Source: Deltaproteobacteria bacterium IMCC39146 | GTDB lineage: Bacteria > Desulfobacterota > Desulfuromonadia > Desulfuromonadales > BM103 | Assembly (NCBI GenBank): GCA_030005635.1 | Contig: JARUHP010000001.1 | Location: forward strand, 1 to 64,000 | Length of the DNA: 64,000 nucleotides | Reading direction: 5' to 3' | Shown: positions 52,696 through 60,339 of the stretch, one piece after another | Layout of the letters: every line of letters starts with the position of its first letter | Numbering within the stretch: position 1 is the stretch's first letter | Position numbers and translations under genes: made by a program | Notes under the pieces: generated by a model | The model's database searches: none | Seen by the model: the letters and a program-made list of their open reading frames with translations, nothing else | Told to the model about the DNA's origin: nothing

Positions 52696-53073
52696 TTAAA
52701 CTGTGTGCTCACATTTTTCAGGACGTCCCTGACATTGGCCATTGCAGACCATGTCGTGCGCCAGTTTAAGTGCAGGCTCGAGAGGACCTTCTGCACTGAT
52801 CACCTTGAAACCCGCCTTTTCCATCTCCTGCTTCGGCAACTCACCAATCATGGCCGTTACCACAGCCTTGCAGTCTTTAAGAGCATCAACAATGCCGTTG
52901 AGCTGGGCATGCCGAAAAGGATGGTCTGGGTCGAAAGAGCAGTACTTCTCAACCTCGACTTCAGACACCTGAACCGGATCGCCTTTACGATACTTGAAGA
53001 TGCGAAATTTTTCGGCATGGCCAAAGTGTTGATCGACCTCGATACCGGTTTTTGATGTGACTGCTATTAGCAT
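52696..53073 (-). CDS. NifX/NafY-type cofactor-binding protein 2
   Basis: 125 residues of the dinitrogenase iron-molybdenum cofactor family (the domain also fused to long NifB): MLIAVTSKTGIEVDQHFGHAEKF with the conserved HFGxA, KDCKAVVTAMIGELP and an amphipathic C-terminal part. The tail CNGQCQGRPEKCEH adds three Cys, unusual for plain NifX and possibly metal-binding. It may stand in for the domain missing from the short NifB. Confidence 0.8.
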   Translation of the reverse strand: MLIAVTSKTGIEVDQHFGHAEKFRIFKYRKGDPVQVSEVEVEKYCSFDPDHPFRHAQLNGIVDALKDCKAVVTAMIGELPKQEMEKAGFKVISAEGPLEPALKLAHDMVCNGQCQGRPEKCEHTV

Positions 53074-53103
53074 AATTTACTCCGTAAATCGGGTCCAGGC
53101 CAC

Positions 53104-53158
53104 AAGGTTCAAGGTTAAAGGTTTACCCCTTCTCCCTGGACCCTTACCCTTTCACCTA
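53104..53158. repeat. GGTTCAAGGTTAAAGG-type spacer repeat (fdxB to nifX2)
   Basis: AAGGTTCAAGGTTAAAGGTTTACCCC then CCCTGGACCCTTACCC, an imperfect inverted array of short words. Similar arrays at 53446-53518 and 57208-57262. Confidence 0.5.
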
Positions 53159-53159
53159 A

Positions 53160-53429
53160 TCAAACTTCCATCGTTTTAAAAGTGAAGCACTTCTTCGGGC
53201 AAGCAACGCCGCAACCGGCGCAGCCGATACAATTGCTTTGGTTAGCAACGGTCATGATCATGCGGGTAGAATCGGTGTCTTCGTCCACAAGATCTTCGGG
53301 CATAAAAACTTTGCGTGCACATGATTTAAAGCAACGGCCGCAACCGATGCATTTTTCCGAATCGATGCCCATAACGAAGGTCGGGGTCCAGTCTTCCCCA
53401 CCAAAGGTTTTTCCAGTTAACAAAGCCAT
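53160..53429 (-). CDS. fdxB: Nif-specific ferredoxin FdxB (ferredoxin III)
   Basis: 89 residues with two 4Fe-4S sites: CIGCGRCFKSCARKVF near residue 27 and CIGCAGCGVACPKKC near residue 67. The N-terminus TGKTFGGEDWTPTFVMGID matches nif-specific ferredoxin III proteins. It probably donates electrons to cofactor assembly or nitrogenase. Expressed with nifHDK. Confidence 0.9.
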   Translation of the reverse strand: MALLTGKTFGGEDWTPTFVMGIDSEKCIGCGRCFKSCARKVFMPEDLVDEDTDSTRMIMTVANQSNCIGCAGCGVACPKKCFTFKTMEV

Positions 53430-53445
53430 TATTCATTCTCCTTTA

Positions 53446-53518
53446 AGATTCAGGTTAAGGGTCAAGGGTTAAAGGTTCAGGGTTTAACCCATAACCTTGC
53501 TCCCTGTGCCCTGAACCA
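53446..53518. repeat. GGTTAAGGGTCAAGGG-type spacer repeat (nifX to fdxB)
   Basis: Tandem GGTTAAGGG, TCAAGGG, TTAAAGG, TTCAGGG words, with an inverted CCCTGAACC end that can fold back. Confidence 0.5.
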
Positions 53519-53893
53519 TTAATTTGGTCTTTCGCTCTTCAGCATCGCTTTGCGCAACCATGGTGGCGGATTCCCCTTAAGCACTTCCTGAAGTTTTTCA
53601 ACGACCACCGCGATCGATTCATGCTCTTTGCTCTTGATCGGGTGAATCTTTTTCTGCACCAGTCGCGCTGCAGCAGGGCCACCGATTTCGCCAACGTAAA
53701 CCAGGGCACAATCTGCAAGTACTGACGTGCGGGCCTCAATCTTATCGTCGATGTAGCCTTCCTCGGCCTTCAACTGCGCGACTCCGCTGAAGGAGGCTTC
53801 TTCCGGACCAATGTCCCAGATATAGAACTCTTCGGCCTTGCCGAAATGCTCATCGACGTGGACCTTGTCTGTGCTGGCGAATGCGACTTTCAT
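53519..53893 (-). CDS. nifX: NifX/NafY-type cofactor-binding protein 1
   Basis: 124 residues from the ATG at 53893 (AGAGAGG seven bases upstream): MKVAFASTDKVHVDEHFGKAEEFYIWDI with the conserved HFGxA. The frame is open to 54148, but the extra 85 codons read through a dispersed repeat and are almost certainly not translated. It carries FeMo-co precursors between NifB/NifEN and apo-nitrogenase. It lies between nifK and fdxB. Confidence 0.85.
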   Translation of the reverse strand: MKVAFASTDKVHVDEHFGKAEEFYIWDIGPEEASFSGVAQLKAEEGYIDDKIEARTSVLADCALVYVGEIGGPAAARLVQKKIHPIKSKEHESIAVVVEKLQEVLKGNPPPWLRKAMLKSERPN

Positions 53894-54004
53894 GCTTAAA
53901 CCTCTCTGCTGTGTATTACTGACAATTTCAAAACGCCTGGTTCTGATCATTGTTTTTCCTAGTTTGTTTCCCAAGCCCAAACATCCCTGATTCGGGAATG
54001 GGAG

Positions 54005-54120
54005 CGAGCAATTTTTCGTCAGGTCAAGGAAGCCAAGGAACATGCGGAGGCGTAGTACTTTCCGCCGCAGAAGCGATTCCACAGGCTGACGCCGAGCTGG
54101 CGGAAAAGGGCCGCTCCCAG
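54005..54120 (-). repeat. Dispersed ~117-bp intergenic element, copy B (after nifK)
   Basis: Starts seven bases after the nifK stop and aligns with copy A at 11030-11146 in the same orientation relative to the preceding gene. It includes CCTTTTCCGCC and GGCGGAAAG, which can pair. Confidence 0.7.
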
Positions 54121-54126
54121 CCCTAA

Positions 54127-55593
54127 TCAGCGCATCATTTCGAACCACTGGTCGTCACAAGTCTCGTCTTTGATATCGAGAAACTTGTTAGCGAGCATAC
54201 TCAACATGCTGATCGCACCGTTGTAGCCAACCACCGGAGTGCGGTGCAGGTTGACCCGGTCGATGATCGGGAAGCCGATACGGAACAGCGGGATCTTGGC
54301 GTCACGGGCGGCCCACTTGGCGTGGGTGTCGCCGATGATGCCGTCGACCGGATCGGTGACCAGCAGACTACGCATATGCCAGAGGTCTTTGTTGATGTAG
54401 ATCGAACAGCCTTCACCGAAGACCGAAGTGTCGAGAAGAGCCTGCATCTCCTTCTGGAATTTCTTGGTTGAGCGTGAGCAGAGGATATGCCAGGGGCGAG
54501 CACCCATCTCGAGCAAAAAAGTGACGATACCGAGCAGGTAATCGGGATCACCGGCGATGGCAAATTTACGGCCATGCAGATACTGCTGGGCGTCGGTCAT
54601 GGCATCAACTGCGCGGGCGCGTTCGGCCTTGAGCTCTGCCGGAATCGGCTTGTCGAACAGTTCGGCCAGCTTCATGAGCATTTCATCGGTCTTCTTGACA
54701 CCGAAGGGCAGCGGCAGAATGGCTTTCTCGCCATCATATTCCGACTCAATCCACTTCATGGTCGTGACTGTGGAATATTTCTGCATGGAGATGGTCGCCT
54801 TGCCGTTGATCGACTCAGCAGCATCTTCCATTTTGGTCCCACCGGGATACAACTTGTATTCGCCGTCGCAACCCGAGTCAAAAACATCGGAGACGTCAGC
54901 CAGCATGGTGTAAGGGATGCCCATCAGATCGAGAATGCGCTTGTACTCGCGCAAGTTGCCGACGTTGCCGTCGAATCCGGGAATGATGTTCAGCTTGCCG
55001 GTACACTTGCCCTCAACCTTCTGTCCCTCAGTGAGGGTCTGCAGAATGCTCCTTAGCATGGCATCATAACCATGAATGTGAGAGCCGTTGAAGCTCGGCG
55101 TGTTTGCGTAAGGAGTCGGCAAATCCTCAGGTATAAAGCCCTGCGCCTTTGCGTTTTTGGTATAGGCGTTCAGGTCGTCGCCGATGACCTCGGGCATACA
55201 GGTCGTAAAGATCGGAATCATCTTCGGCTTGTAGAGGGCATAAGCGTTTTCCAGTCCCTCGAAGAGGTTGTTCTGGCCGCCGAACACCGCGCCATCCTCG
55301 GTCATGGCATCACAGGTTGCCGCAGCCGGCTCACGATAATGACGGCTGAAGGTGCTACGGAAATATGAGGCACACCCCTGGGAACCATGAATGAATGGCA
55401 GGGCACCCTCAAAGCCGGTGGCGACCATCTGTGCGCCGAGCGGCTGGCAAGCGTGAGCCGGATTGACCACCAGGGCGGTTCGTTCAAAGTTCTTCTCTTT
55501 ATATTCTTCGCTATTGATCCATTCCTTGACCCGTTCGATCTCTTCCGGTGGGGTCTCAGTCACGAATTTTACTGCTGCTTCTGCTGCGCTCAT
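54127..55593 (-). CDS. nifK: Nitrogenase MoFe protein beta chain NifK
   Basis: 488 residues. P-cluster cysteines in NPAHACQPLGAQ near residue 49, HGSQGCASYFRSTFSRHYREP near residue 74, and FTTCMPEVIGDD near residue 132. Length is below that of the longer Klebsiella-type NifK. Good AGGAG before the ATG. Confidence 0.95.
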   Translation of the reverse strand: MSAAEAAVKFVTETPPEEIERVKEWINSEEYKEKNFERTALVVNPAHACQPLGAQMVATGFEGALPFIHGSQGCASYFRSTFSRHYREPAAATCDAMTEDGAVFGGQNNLFEGLENAYALYKPKMIPIFTTCMPEVIGDDLNAYTKNAKAQGFIPEDLPTPYANTPSFNGSHIHGYDAMLRSILQTLTEGQKVEGKCTGKLNIIPGFDGNVGNLREYKRILDLMGIPYTMLADVSDVFDSGCDGEYKLYPGGTKMEDAAESINGKATISMQKYSTVTTMKWIESEYDGEKAILPLPFGVKKTDEMLMKLAELFDKPIPAELKAERARAVDAMTDAQQYLHGRKFAIAGDPDYLLGIVTFLLEMGARPWHILCSRSTKKFQKEMQALLDTSVFGEGCSIYINKDLWHMRSLLVTDPVDGIIGDTHAKWAARDAKIPLFRIGFPIIDRVNLHRTPVVGYNGAISMLSMLANKFLDIKDETCDDQWFEMMR

Positions 55594-55607
55594 TATCTGA
55601 CTCCTTT

Positions 55608-55728
55608 TTATTCACCACGAAGAACACGAAGCTCTCGAAGAAACGCTTTAAAGCAAAGGATTTAGGCTTTTAAACCATACAAAGGTTTGCTTTTTCTTCG
55701 TGTTTTTCGTGATCTTCGTGGTTAAAGC
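55608..55728. repeat. CTTCGTG / CACGAAG word repeats between nifD and nifK
   Basis: CACCACGAAGAACACGAAGC (55612-55631) and its inverted counterpart CTTCGTG-TTTTTCGTG-ATCTTCGTGG (~55694-55722) flank about 60 bases. They can form a long imperfect stem-loop in the nifD-nifK spacer. Confidence 0.6.
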
Positions 55729-55732
55729 TCGT

Positions 55733-57175
55733 TTAAAATGGCGACTTGACCAAATCCCAAGTCGGGCTGTTGATTGCCATATCGATATCGCGGGCGAAAA
55801 TTTTGAAGCCCTCATACCCATGATACGGACCAGAGTAATCCCAGCTATGCATCTGGCGGAAAGGGATACCGGCTTTCTGGAAGACATACTTTTCCTTGAT
55901 GCCACTACCAACCAGGTCGGGTTTTAGCTCTTCGACAAATTTCTCCAGTTCGAATTCGGAGACATCATCGTAGATCAGCGTACCCTTGGCCATCTCAGGG
56001 GCGGTGCGGTCGTAGTCATCCTGATGGGCGAACTCGTAACCGGCGCCGGTGATCTGGATGCCGAGGTCTTCGTAGGCGCCGATGGTGTGACGTGGGCGCA
56101 GGCCGCCGACAAAGAGCATGGCGGTTTTGCCTTCCAGGCGCGGCTTGTACTCGTCGGTGACTTCTTTCATGACCGGCTTGTACTTCTTGATTACCTTTTC
56201 CACATTCTTTCTGATTTTGTCGTCGAACAGCTCGCCGATGGCGCGCAGGCTCTCCTCGATTTTGGTCGGACCGAAGAAGTTGTACTCGAGCCAAGGGATG
56301 TTCCACTTCTCTTCCATCACTTTGCACATGTAGTTCATCGAGCGGTAGCAGTGGATCAGGTTGAGTTTAACCGAGTGAGTGGCGCCGATTTTTTCGACTT
56401 CGCCATCACCGGTCCAGACCGATTTGACGTTGAGGCCGATCTCTTCAAGGATTGGCTTGGCAGCCCAGACATCGCCTCCGATGTTGTAGTCACCGATCAG
56501 GGCAATATCGTAAGGACCAGCCTCTTCCTTGAACTTGAACTTGCCGATGATATGGTCACGGATCGAGTCATTAGAGATATGATGACCGAGCGACTGGGAG
56601 ACACCGCGGAAACCTTCGCAGTTACAGGGCACGACCAGCTTGTCGAGTTCTTTCTCCATTTTCTTGGCTACAGCGTTGATATCGTCACCAATCAAACCAA
56701 CCGGACACTCGGAGAGGACAGACATGCCCTTGTTGAGCGGGAACAGCTCATCCGCCTCACGCAGCAGCTTCTCCAGCTTCAGGTCACCGCCATAAACGAT
56801 ATCGCGTTCCTGAAAATCTGAGGTGAAGTCCATCGGGAAAGATGTGACTCCGGGAATGCCCTGCATCAGGTTGCGTCGGGTCCCCCAGCTGTAAACGCCA
56901 CAGCCAACCGGGCCGTGAGAGACATGGATCATGTCGCGGATCGGTCCCCAGACCACTCCTTTAGCACCTGCGTAAGCACAGCCGCGCTGGCTCATTACGC
57001 CGGGGACGACCTTCTTGTTAGATTTTACGGCACAAGCAGATGCGCCCGGCTCGTTAGCTCCAAGGTGAGGTGCACGCTTCTTCTGCGCCTTCTCCGGCAT
57101 TTCTGCCAGAGTATCGGCGATCAGTTTTTCAGTACTTTCTATTGTTATGCCCTTTATGGGCTTTCTTTCTGCCAT
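55733..57175 (-). CDS. nifD: Nitrogenase MoFe protein alpha chain NifD
   Basis: 480 residues from the ATG at 57175 (AGGAG five bases upstream). P-cluster cysteines: [12 protein letters not shown] near residue 64, [15 protein letters not shown] near residue 90, [11 protein letters not shown] near residue 156. FeMo-co ligands: Cys in [10 protein letters not shown] near residue 272 and His in [16 protein letters not shown] near residue 448. This is a Mo-type, not V or Fe-only, nitrogenase. Confidence 0.96.
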   Translation of the reverse strand: MAERKPIKGITIESTEKLIADTLAEMPEKAQKKRAPHLGANEPGASACAVKSNKKVVPGVMSQRGCAYAGAKGVVWGPIRDMIHVSHGPVGCGVYSWGTRRNLMQGIPGVTSFPMDFTSDFQERDIVYGGDLKLEKLLREADELFPLNKGMSVLSECPVGLIGDDINAVAKKMEKELDKLVVPCNCEGFRGVSQSLGHHISNDSIRDHIIGKFKFKEEAGPYDIALIGDYNIGGDVWAAKPILEEIGLNVKSVWTGDGEVEKIGATHSVKLNLIHCYRSMNYMCKVMEEKWNIPWLEYNFFGPTKIEESLRAIGELFDDKIRKNVEKVIKKYKPVMKEVTDEYKPRLEGKTAMLFVGGLRPRHTIGAYEDLGIQITGAGYEFAHQDDYDRTAPEMAKGTLIYDDVSEFELEKFVEELKPDLVGSGIKEKYVFQKAGIPFRQMHSWDYSGPYHGYEGFKIFARDIDMAINSPTWDLVKSPF

Positions 57176-57207
57176 GATCACTCCTATTCAGTCGCTAATT
57201 GGTAAAG

Positions 57208-57262
57208 GGCTCATGGTTAAGGGTTAAAGGTTAAACCCCTTACCCCTTAACCCTTATCCCTG
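57208..57262. repeat. GGTTAAGGGTTAAAGG-type spacer repeat (nifH to nifD)
   Basis: GGTTAAGGGTTAAAGGTTAA followed by CCCCTTACCCCTTAACCCTT; the halves are inverted and can form an imperfect hairpin between nifH and nifD, a place where mRNA-processing hairpins are common. Confidence 0.55.
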
Positions 57263-57270
57263 AATCAGGT

Positions 57271-58212
<942 letters not shown>

Positions 58213-58443
58213 TCACGAAACCGGCAAGTGTGTGTCAAATCAGGCATAGCGCTAAGATAAGCGTTGCAGGCGTTCTGATTGCCCGCCGAAACGCGCAGAG
58301 TGAGCACTGCCTGAGATGATGTGCAATTGTCGGTTGCAGTAGAATGATTCATGAACAATCCAGCTTAGGTTTGCTGTGCACCCGTTCTTCCCCGCGGCGG
58401 CATCGCCTTTGATGTGTCCGAAGAAAAACTTGATGCACAAAAT

Positions 58444-58479
58444 ACAAAACGCCCTACCCGGTCAATCCGGATAGGGCGT
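58444..58479 (-). terminator. Strong intrinsic terminator in the nifH leader
   Basis: Minus strand ACGCCCTA-T-CCGG ATTGA CCGG-G-TAGGGCGT, then TTTTGTATTTT. It lies between the sigma-54 promoter and nifH, so expression must pass it. Confidence 0.85.
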
Positions 58480-58572
58480 CAATGCCCGGCGGCGCAATCA
58501 TTGTGCCGCGATATTTCACTCAATGTTCAAAAGGGTAAAGGCCCACGAGTGCCTTTTTAGACACGACATGGG

Positions 58573-58605
58573 CCTCTTCGCCTGAAGGAGGTACATCACT
58601 GTACC
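58573..58605 (-). promoter_or_regulatory. Probable ANTAR target hairpins in the nifH leader
   Basis: Hairpin 1 (58605-58590): GGTAC, loop AGTGAT, GTACC, with A1 and G4. Hairpin 2 (58588-58573) is CTTC-AGGC-GAAG within CCTTC...GAAGAGG and is not a standard hexaloop. It touches the 5' arm of the hairpin at 58574-58540. The second half of the motif is therefore uncertain. Confidence 0.5.
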
Positions 58606-58630
58606 TTAAGGTGTTACATGGATTGTTCTT

Positions 58631-58646
58631 AGCATCAGGTGTGCCA
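58631..58646 (-). promoter_or_regulatory. Sigma-54 promoter of nifHDK
   Basis: Minus strand TGGCAC-N5-ATGCT, one mismatch from the consensus core and nearly identical to the nifB promoter. Confidence 0.8.
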
Positions 58647-58710
58647 AAAAAACAAAACTCTGTATTCTAGGATAGTTACGTTGGTGAAGGTTCCGGGCTG
58701 CGGTCTCAGG

Positions 58711-58727
58711 TGTGTACGAGGTGCACA
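58711..58727. promoter_or_regulatory. Inverted repeat, candidate activator site upstream of nifH
   Basis: TGTGTAC GAG GTGCACA, with six of seven arm positions symmetric. Centred about 100 bp upstream of the expected start, where sigma-54 activators bind. It does not match the NifA site TGT-N10-ACA. Confidence 0.5.
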
Positions 58728-58756
58728 GCAATTGAACACGAATGAGTAGAAACTGT

Positions 58757-59185
58757 TCAGACAATCTTAACCAATTGCAATGCAAAGGTCAGATCACATC
58801 CGGCCAGATCGTGATTACCATCGAGCAACACGTCCTGTTCATCAACCTGACGAATCCGCATCATCTGGTGATCATTGCCTGCCAGTTCAATGCTCAATTT
58901 CCGGCCGATCCGTAACTCCCGGTCAGCAGGAAACCTCTGCCGTGAAACTTTGAGAAGGTTCTCCTCGAGTCTTAAGCCGTACGCCTGTTCTGCGCAAAGA
59001 TGAATATTTTTCACCTCACCGGCTTTCATACCGATGATGTCTGCTTCCATGGCAGGGAAAACTTCTCTTGCGCCAATGGTAAAGGACAGCGGTTCATCGT
59101 CATCACGTTGATCAAAGATACGACCATTGTCGAGTGTACCGATGTAATGAACCGTGACCCGGTCACCTTTTTGAGCCCTTTGCAT
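58757..59185 (-). CDS. FKBP-type (SlyD-like) peptidyl-prolyl isomerase
   Basis: 142 residues: FKBP half-domain VTVHYIGTLDNGRIFDQR near residue 9, an insert-in-flap domain (~70-120), then DGNHDLAGCDLTFALQLVKI as in SlyD. It lacks the His-rich metal tail. It is the last gene before the nifH promoter. In Klebsiella and Azotobacter a different prolyl isomerase, NifM, is needed for NifH maturation and no nifM is seen here; an analogous role is a hypothesis. Confidence 0.85.
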   Translation of the reverse strand: MQRAQKGDRVTVHYIGTLDNGRIFDQRDDDEPLSFTIGAREVFPAMEADIIGMKAGEVKNIHLCAEQAYGLRLEENLLKVSRQRFPADRELRIGRKLSIELAGNDHQMMRIRQVDEQDVLLDGNHDLAGCDLTFALQLVKIV

Positions 59186-59186
59186 A

Positions 59187-59624
59187 TTATTGCTCCTGAT
59201 TCGTAATCACATGGAAGCGTTGATCAAAATGCCGTTCAAGAATGGTCTTTACCTCCTGCCATTCCAATCCGCCACCTCCGCAACCAGGTCGCGGCACAAC
59301 GATCTTCTGCCAGCCTTTGTAATCGGCAAGTGCGACCAACTCCCGGCAGGATTGATCGATCAGGCGCATTTCCGGAACCTGGTATGGATCGACCTCAACC
59401 GGGAAGCTGATGATCTGATGGCCGAGATCAAAAACATGATTGCCGTGTTGACGAATCAGCGCACCCAGGGTTTGCAATAACTCTGGGTAACGAGCCCTGG
59501 CCTGGCGTGCACAACCGCGCAACATAATTGCCTTGCCAACCTTGTTCACCGCACCGTTCGTGGTGATCGCCACGACAGCACCCTCGGCATGCTCCTGCCA
59601 CATATCACCGATGATTTCTTTCAT
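59187..59624 (-). CDS. Macro-domain (ADP-ribose-binding) protein
   Basis: 145 residues with the macro fold: N-terminal EIIGDMWQ, AVVAITTNGAVNKVGKAIMLRGCARQARARYP near residue 17-48 (the adenine and distal-ribose loop), IISFPVE near residue 71, LIDQSCRELVALADYKGWQKIVVPRPGCGGGGLEW near residue 88-122 (diphosphate loop). Such domains bind or hydrolyse ADP-ribose derivatives. Its place between DraT/DraG and nifH suggests a link with NifH ADP-ribosylation (inference). Overlaps the upstream gene by four bases. Confidence 0.82.
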   Translation of the reverse strand: MKEIIGDMWQEHAEGAVVAITTNGAVNKVGKAIMLRGCARQARARYPELLQTLGALIRQHGNHVFDLGHQIISFPVEVDPYQVPEMRLIDQSCRELVALADYKGWQKIVVPRPGCGGGGLEWQEVKTILERHFDQRFHVITNQEQ

Positions 59625-59965
59625 GCTTCTTTACTTACCTCGGCAATCGCACCGCGTCCCGTGGGCGCCCCAAGCATGTCACCCATAACATTGACCAGGA
59701 AATCAAACACCTCTTCACGACTGGTTATGAATTTGGGCATTTCGTCACCGGCCAACTCTTCCAGGCGATGCAAAACATTGGCATCTCGGCACTGCAGTTC
59801 ATCCATCACGGCGCTGAGCATGGGAATGACATCATAGAGATCATCCCTGTCATAAGGTGTGGAATCCGGCTTGCCGGTAAATTTCGGCTCGTCGCGCAAC
59901 TCTTTGTTACGTCGGTACTTGTAATAAAGATCGGATGGATTGATTTGAATTCCCATGGTAATCAC
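59621..59965 (-). CDS. Unknown 114-residue protein in the nif regulatory operon
   Basis: GTG start at 59965, overlapping the previous stop (GTGA) with GGAGGG six bases upstream; an ATG at 59956 is the alternative. Soluble and acidic: SDLYYKYRRNKELRDEPKF, then a helical DVIPMLSAVMDELQCRDANVLHRLEELAGDEMP and FDFLVNVMGDML. One Cys. I do not recognise the family. Tight coupling with its neighbours argues for a real gene. Confidence 0.65.
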   Translation of the reverse strand: MITMGIQINPSDLYYKYRRNKELRDEPKFTGKPDSTPYDRDDLYDVIPMLSAVMDELQCRDANVLHRLEELAGDEMPKFITSREEVFDFLVNVMGDMLGAPTGRGAIAEVSKEA

Positions 59966-60195
59966 TCACACCCTCCGCCGCAGAGGTGTTTTTTGGCACA
60001 ACCGCTGGCGCAAATATCATCGGCCTTGCGACCACCTGTCTTCGAGACCAATGCCTCCAGACTGGCTTTAACAATCATCCAGCCGCCCTCTTCTTCAGTT
60101 CCATCCAACATACCACGCTTGACGTGCATGAGAACGTTCAAGGGGGTGGTATTCAATGTTTCTGCAACAACTGAAATTGGCACTTTTTCTTTCAT
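59962..60195 (-). CDS. Small HTH-like protein with C-terminal Cys cluster
   Basis: 77 residues. Residues ~1-50 resemble an excisionase/MerR-like winged helix (ISVVAETLNTTPLNVLMHVKRGML, GGWMIVKASLEALV). The tail ICASGCAKKHLCGGGCE has four Cys (Cx3Cx5Cx3C) that could hold a metal or Fe-S cluster. It is the first gene after an ANTAR-type antitermination element and so is probably induced under nitrogen-fixing conditions. An O2- or iron-sensing regulator is an attractive but unproven idea. Confidence 0.65.
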   Translation of the reverse strand: MKEKVPISVVAETLNTTPLNVLMHVKRGMLDGTEEEGGWMIVKASLEALVSKTGGRKADDICASGCAKKHLCGGGCE

Positions 60196-60225
60196 AACTA
60201 ATTGTCCTTAACTTTGATTTGGCAT

Positions 60226-60260
60226 AAAAAAAGCCCGCACGGAATGATTCCGAACGAGCT
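60226..60260 (-). terminator. Terminator between the ANTAR regulator gene and the next gene
   Basis: Minus strand AGCTCG-TT-CGGAA TCA TTCCG-TG-CGGGCT then seven T. Its first arm overlaps the second hexaloop hairpin. Confidence 0.85.
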
Positions 60261-60295
60261 TCGTTGCTCCTAATCACGGCCACTTCGTTGTGACC
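60256..60295 (-). promoter_or_regulatory. ANTAR antitermination target (dual hexaloop) after the regulator gene
   Basis: Hairpin 1 (60295-60278): GGTCAC, loop AACGAA, GTGGCC. Hairpin 2 (60269-60256): GAGC, loop AACGAA, GCTC. Both loops are identical with A1 and G4. The 3' arm of hairpin 2 is the 5' arm of the terminator, so antiterminator and terminator are mutually exclusive. Confidence 0.82.
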
Positions 60296-60339
60296 GTCAT
60301 TATTACCTTAACTTTGGAGTCATTACCTGACAGCAGCGA

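Noticed and set aside
53894-54148. 85-residue N-terminal extension of the nifX-like gene
   Set aside because: It reads through the dispersed repeat and overlaps the nifK 3' end; a proper ribosome binding site lies before the internal ATG at 53893.
58555-58574. Hexaloop TAAAAA in the nifH leader as an ANTAR loop
   Set aside because: It begins with T and lacks G at position 4, so it does not fit the recognition pattern.
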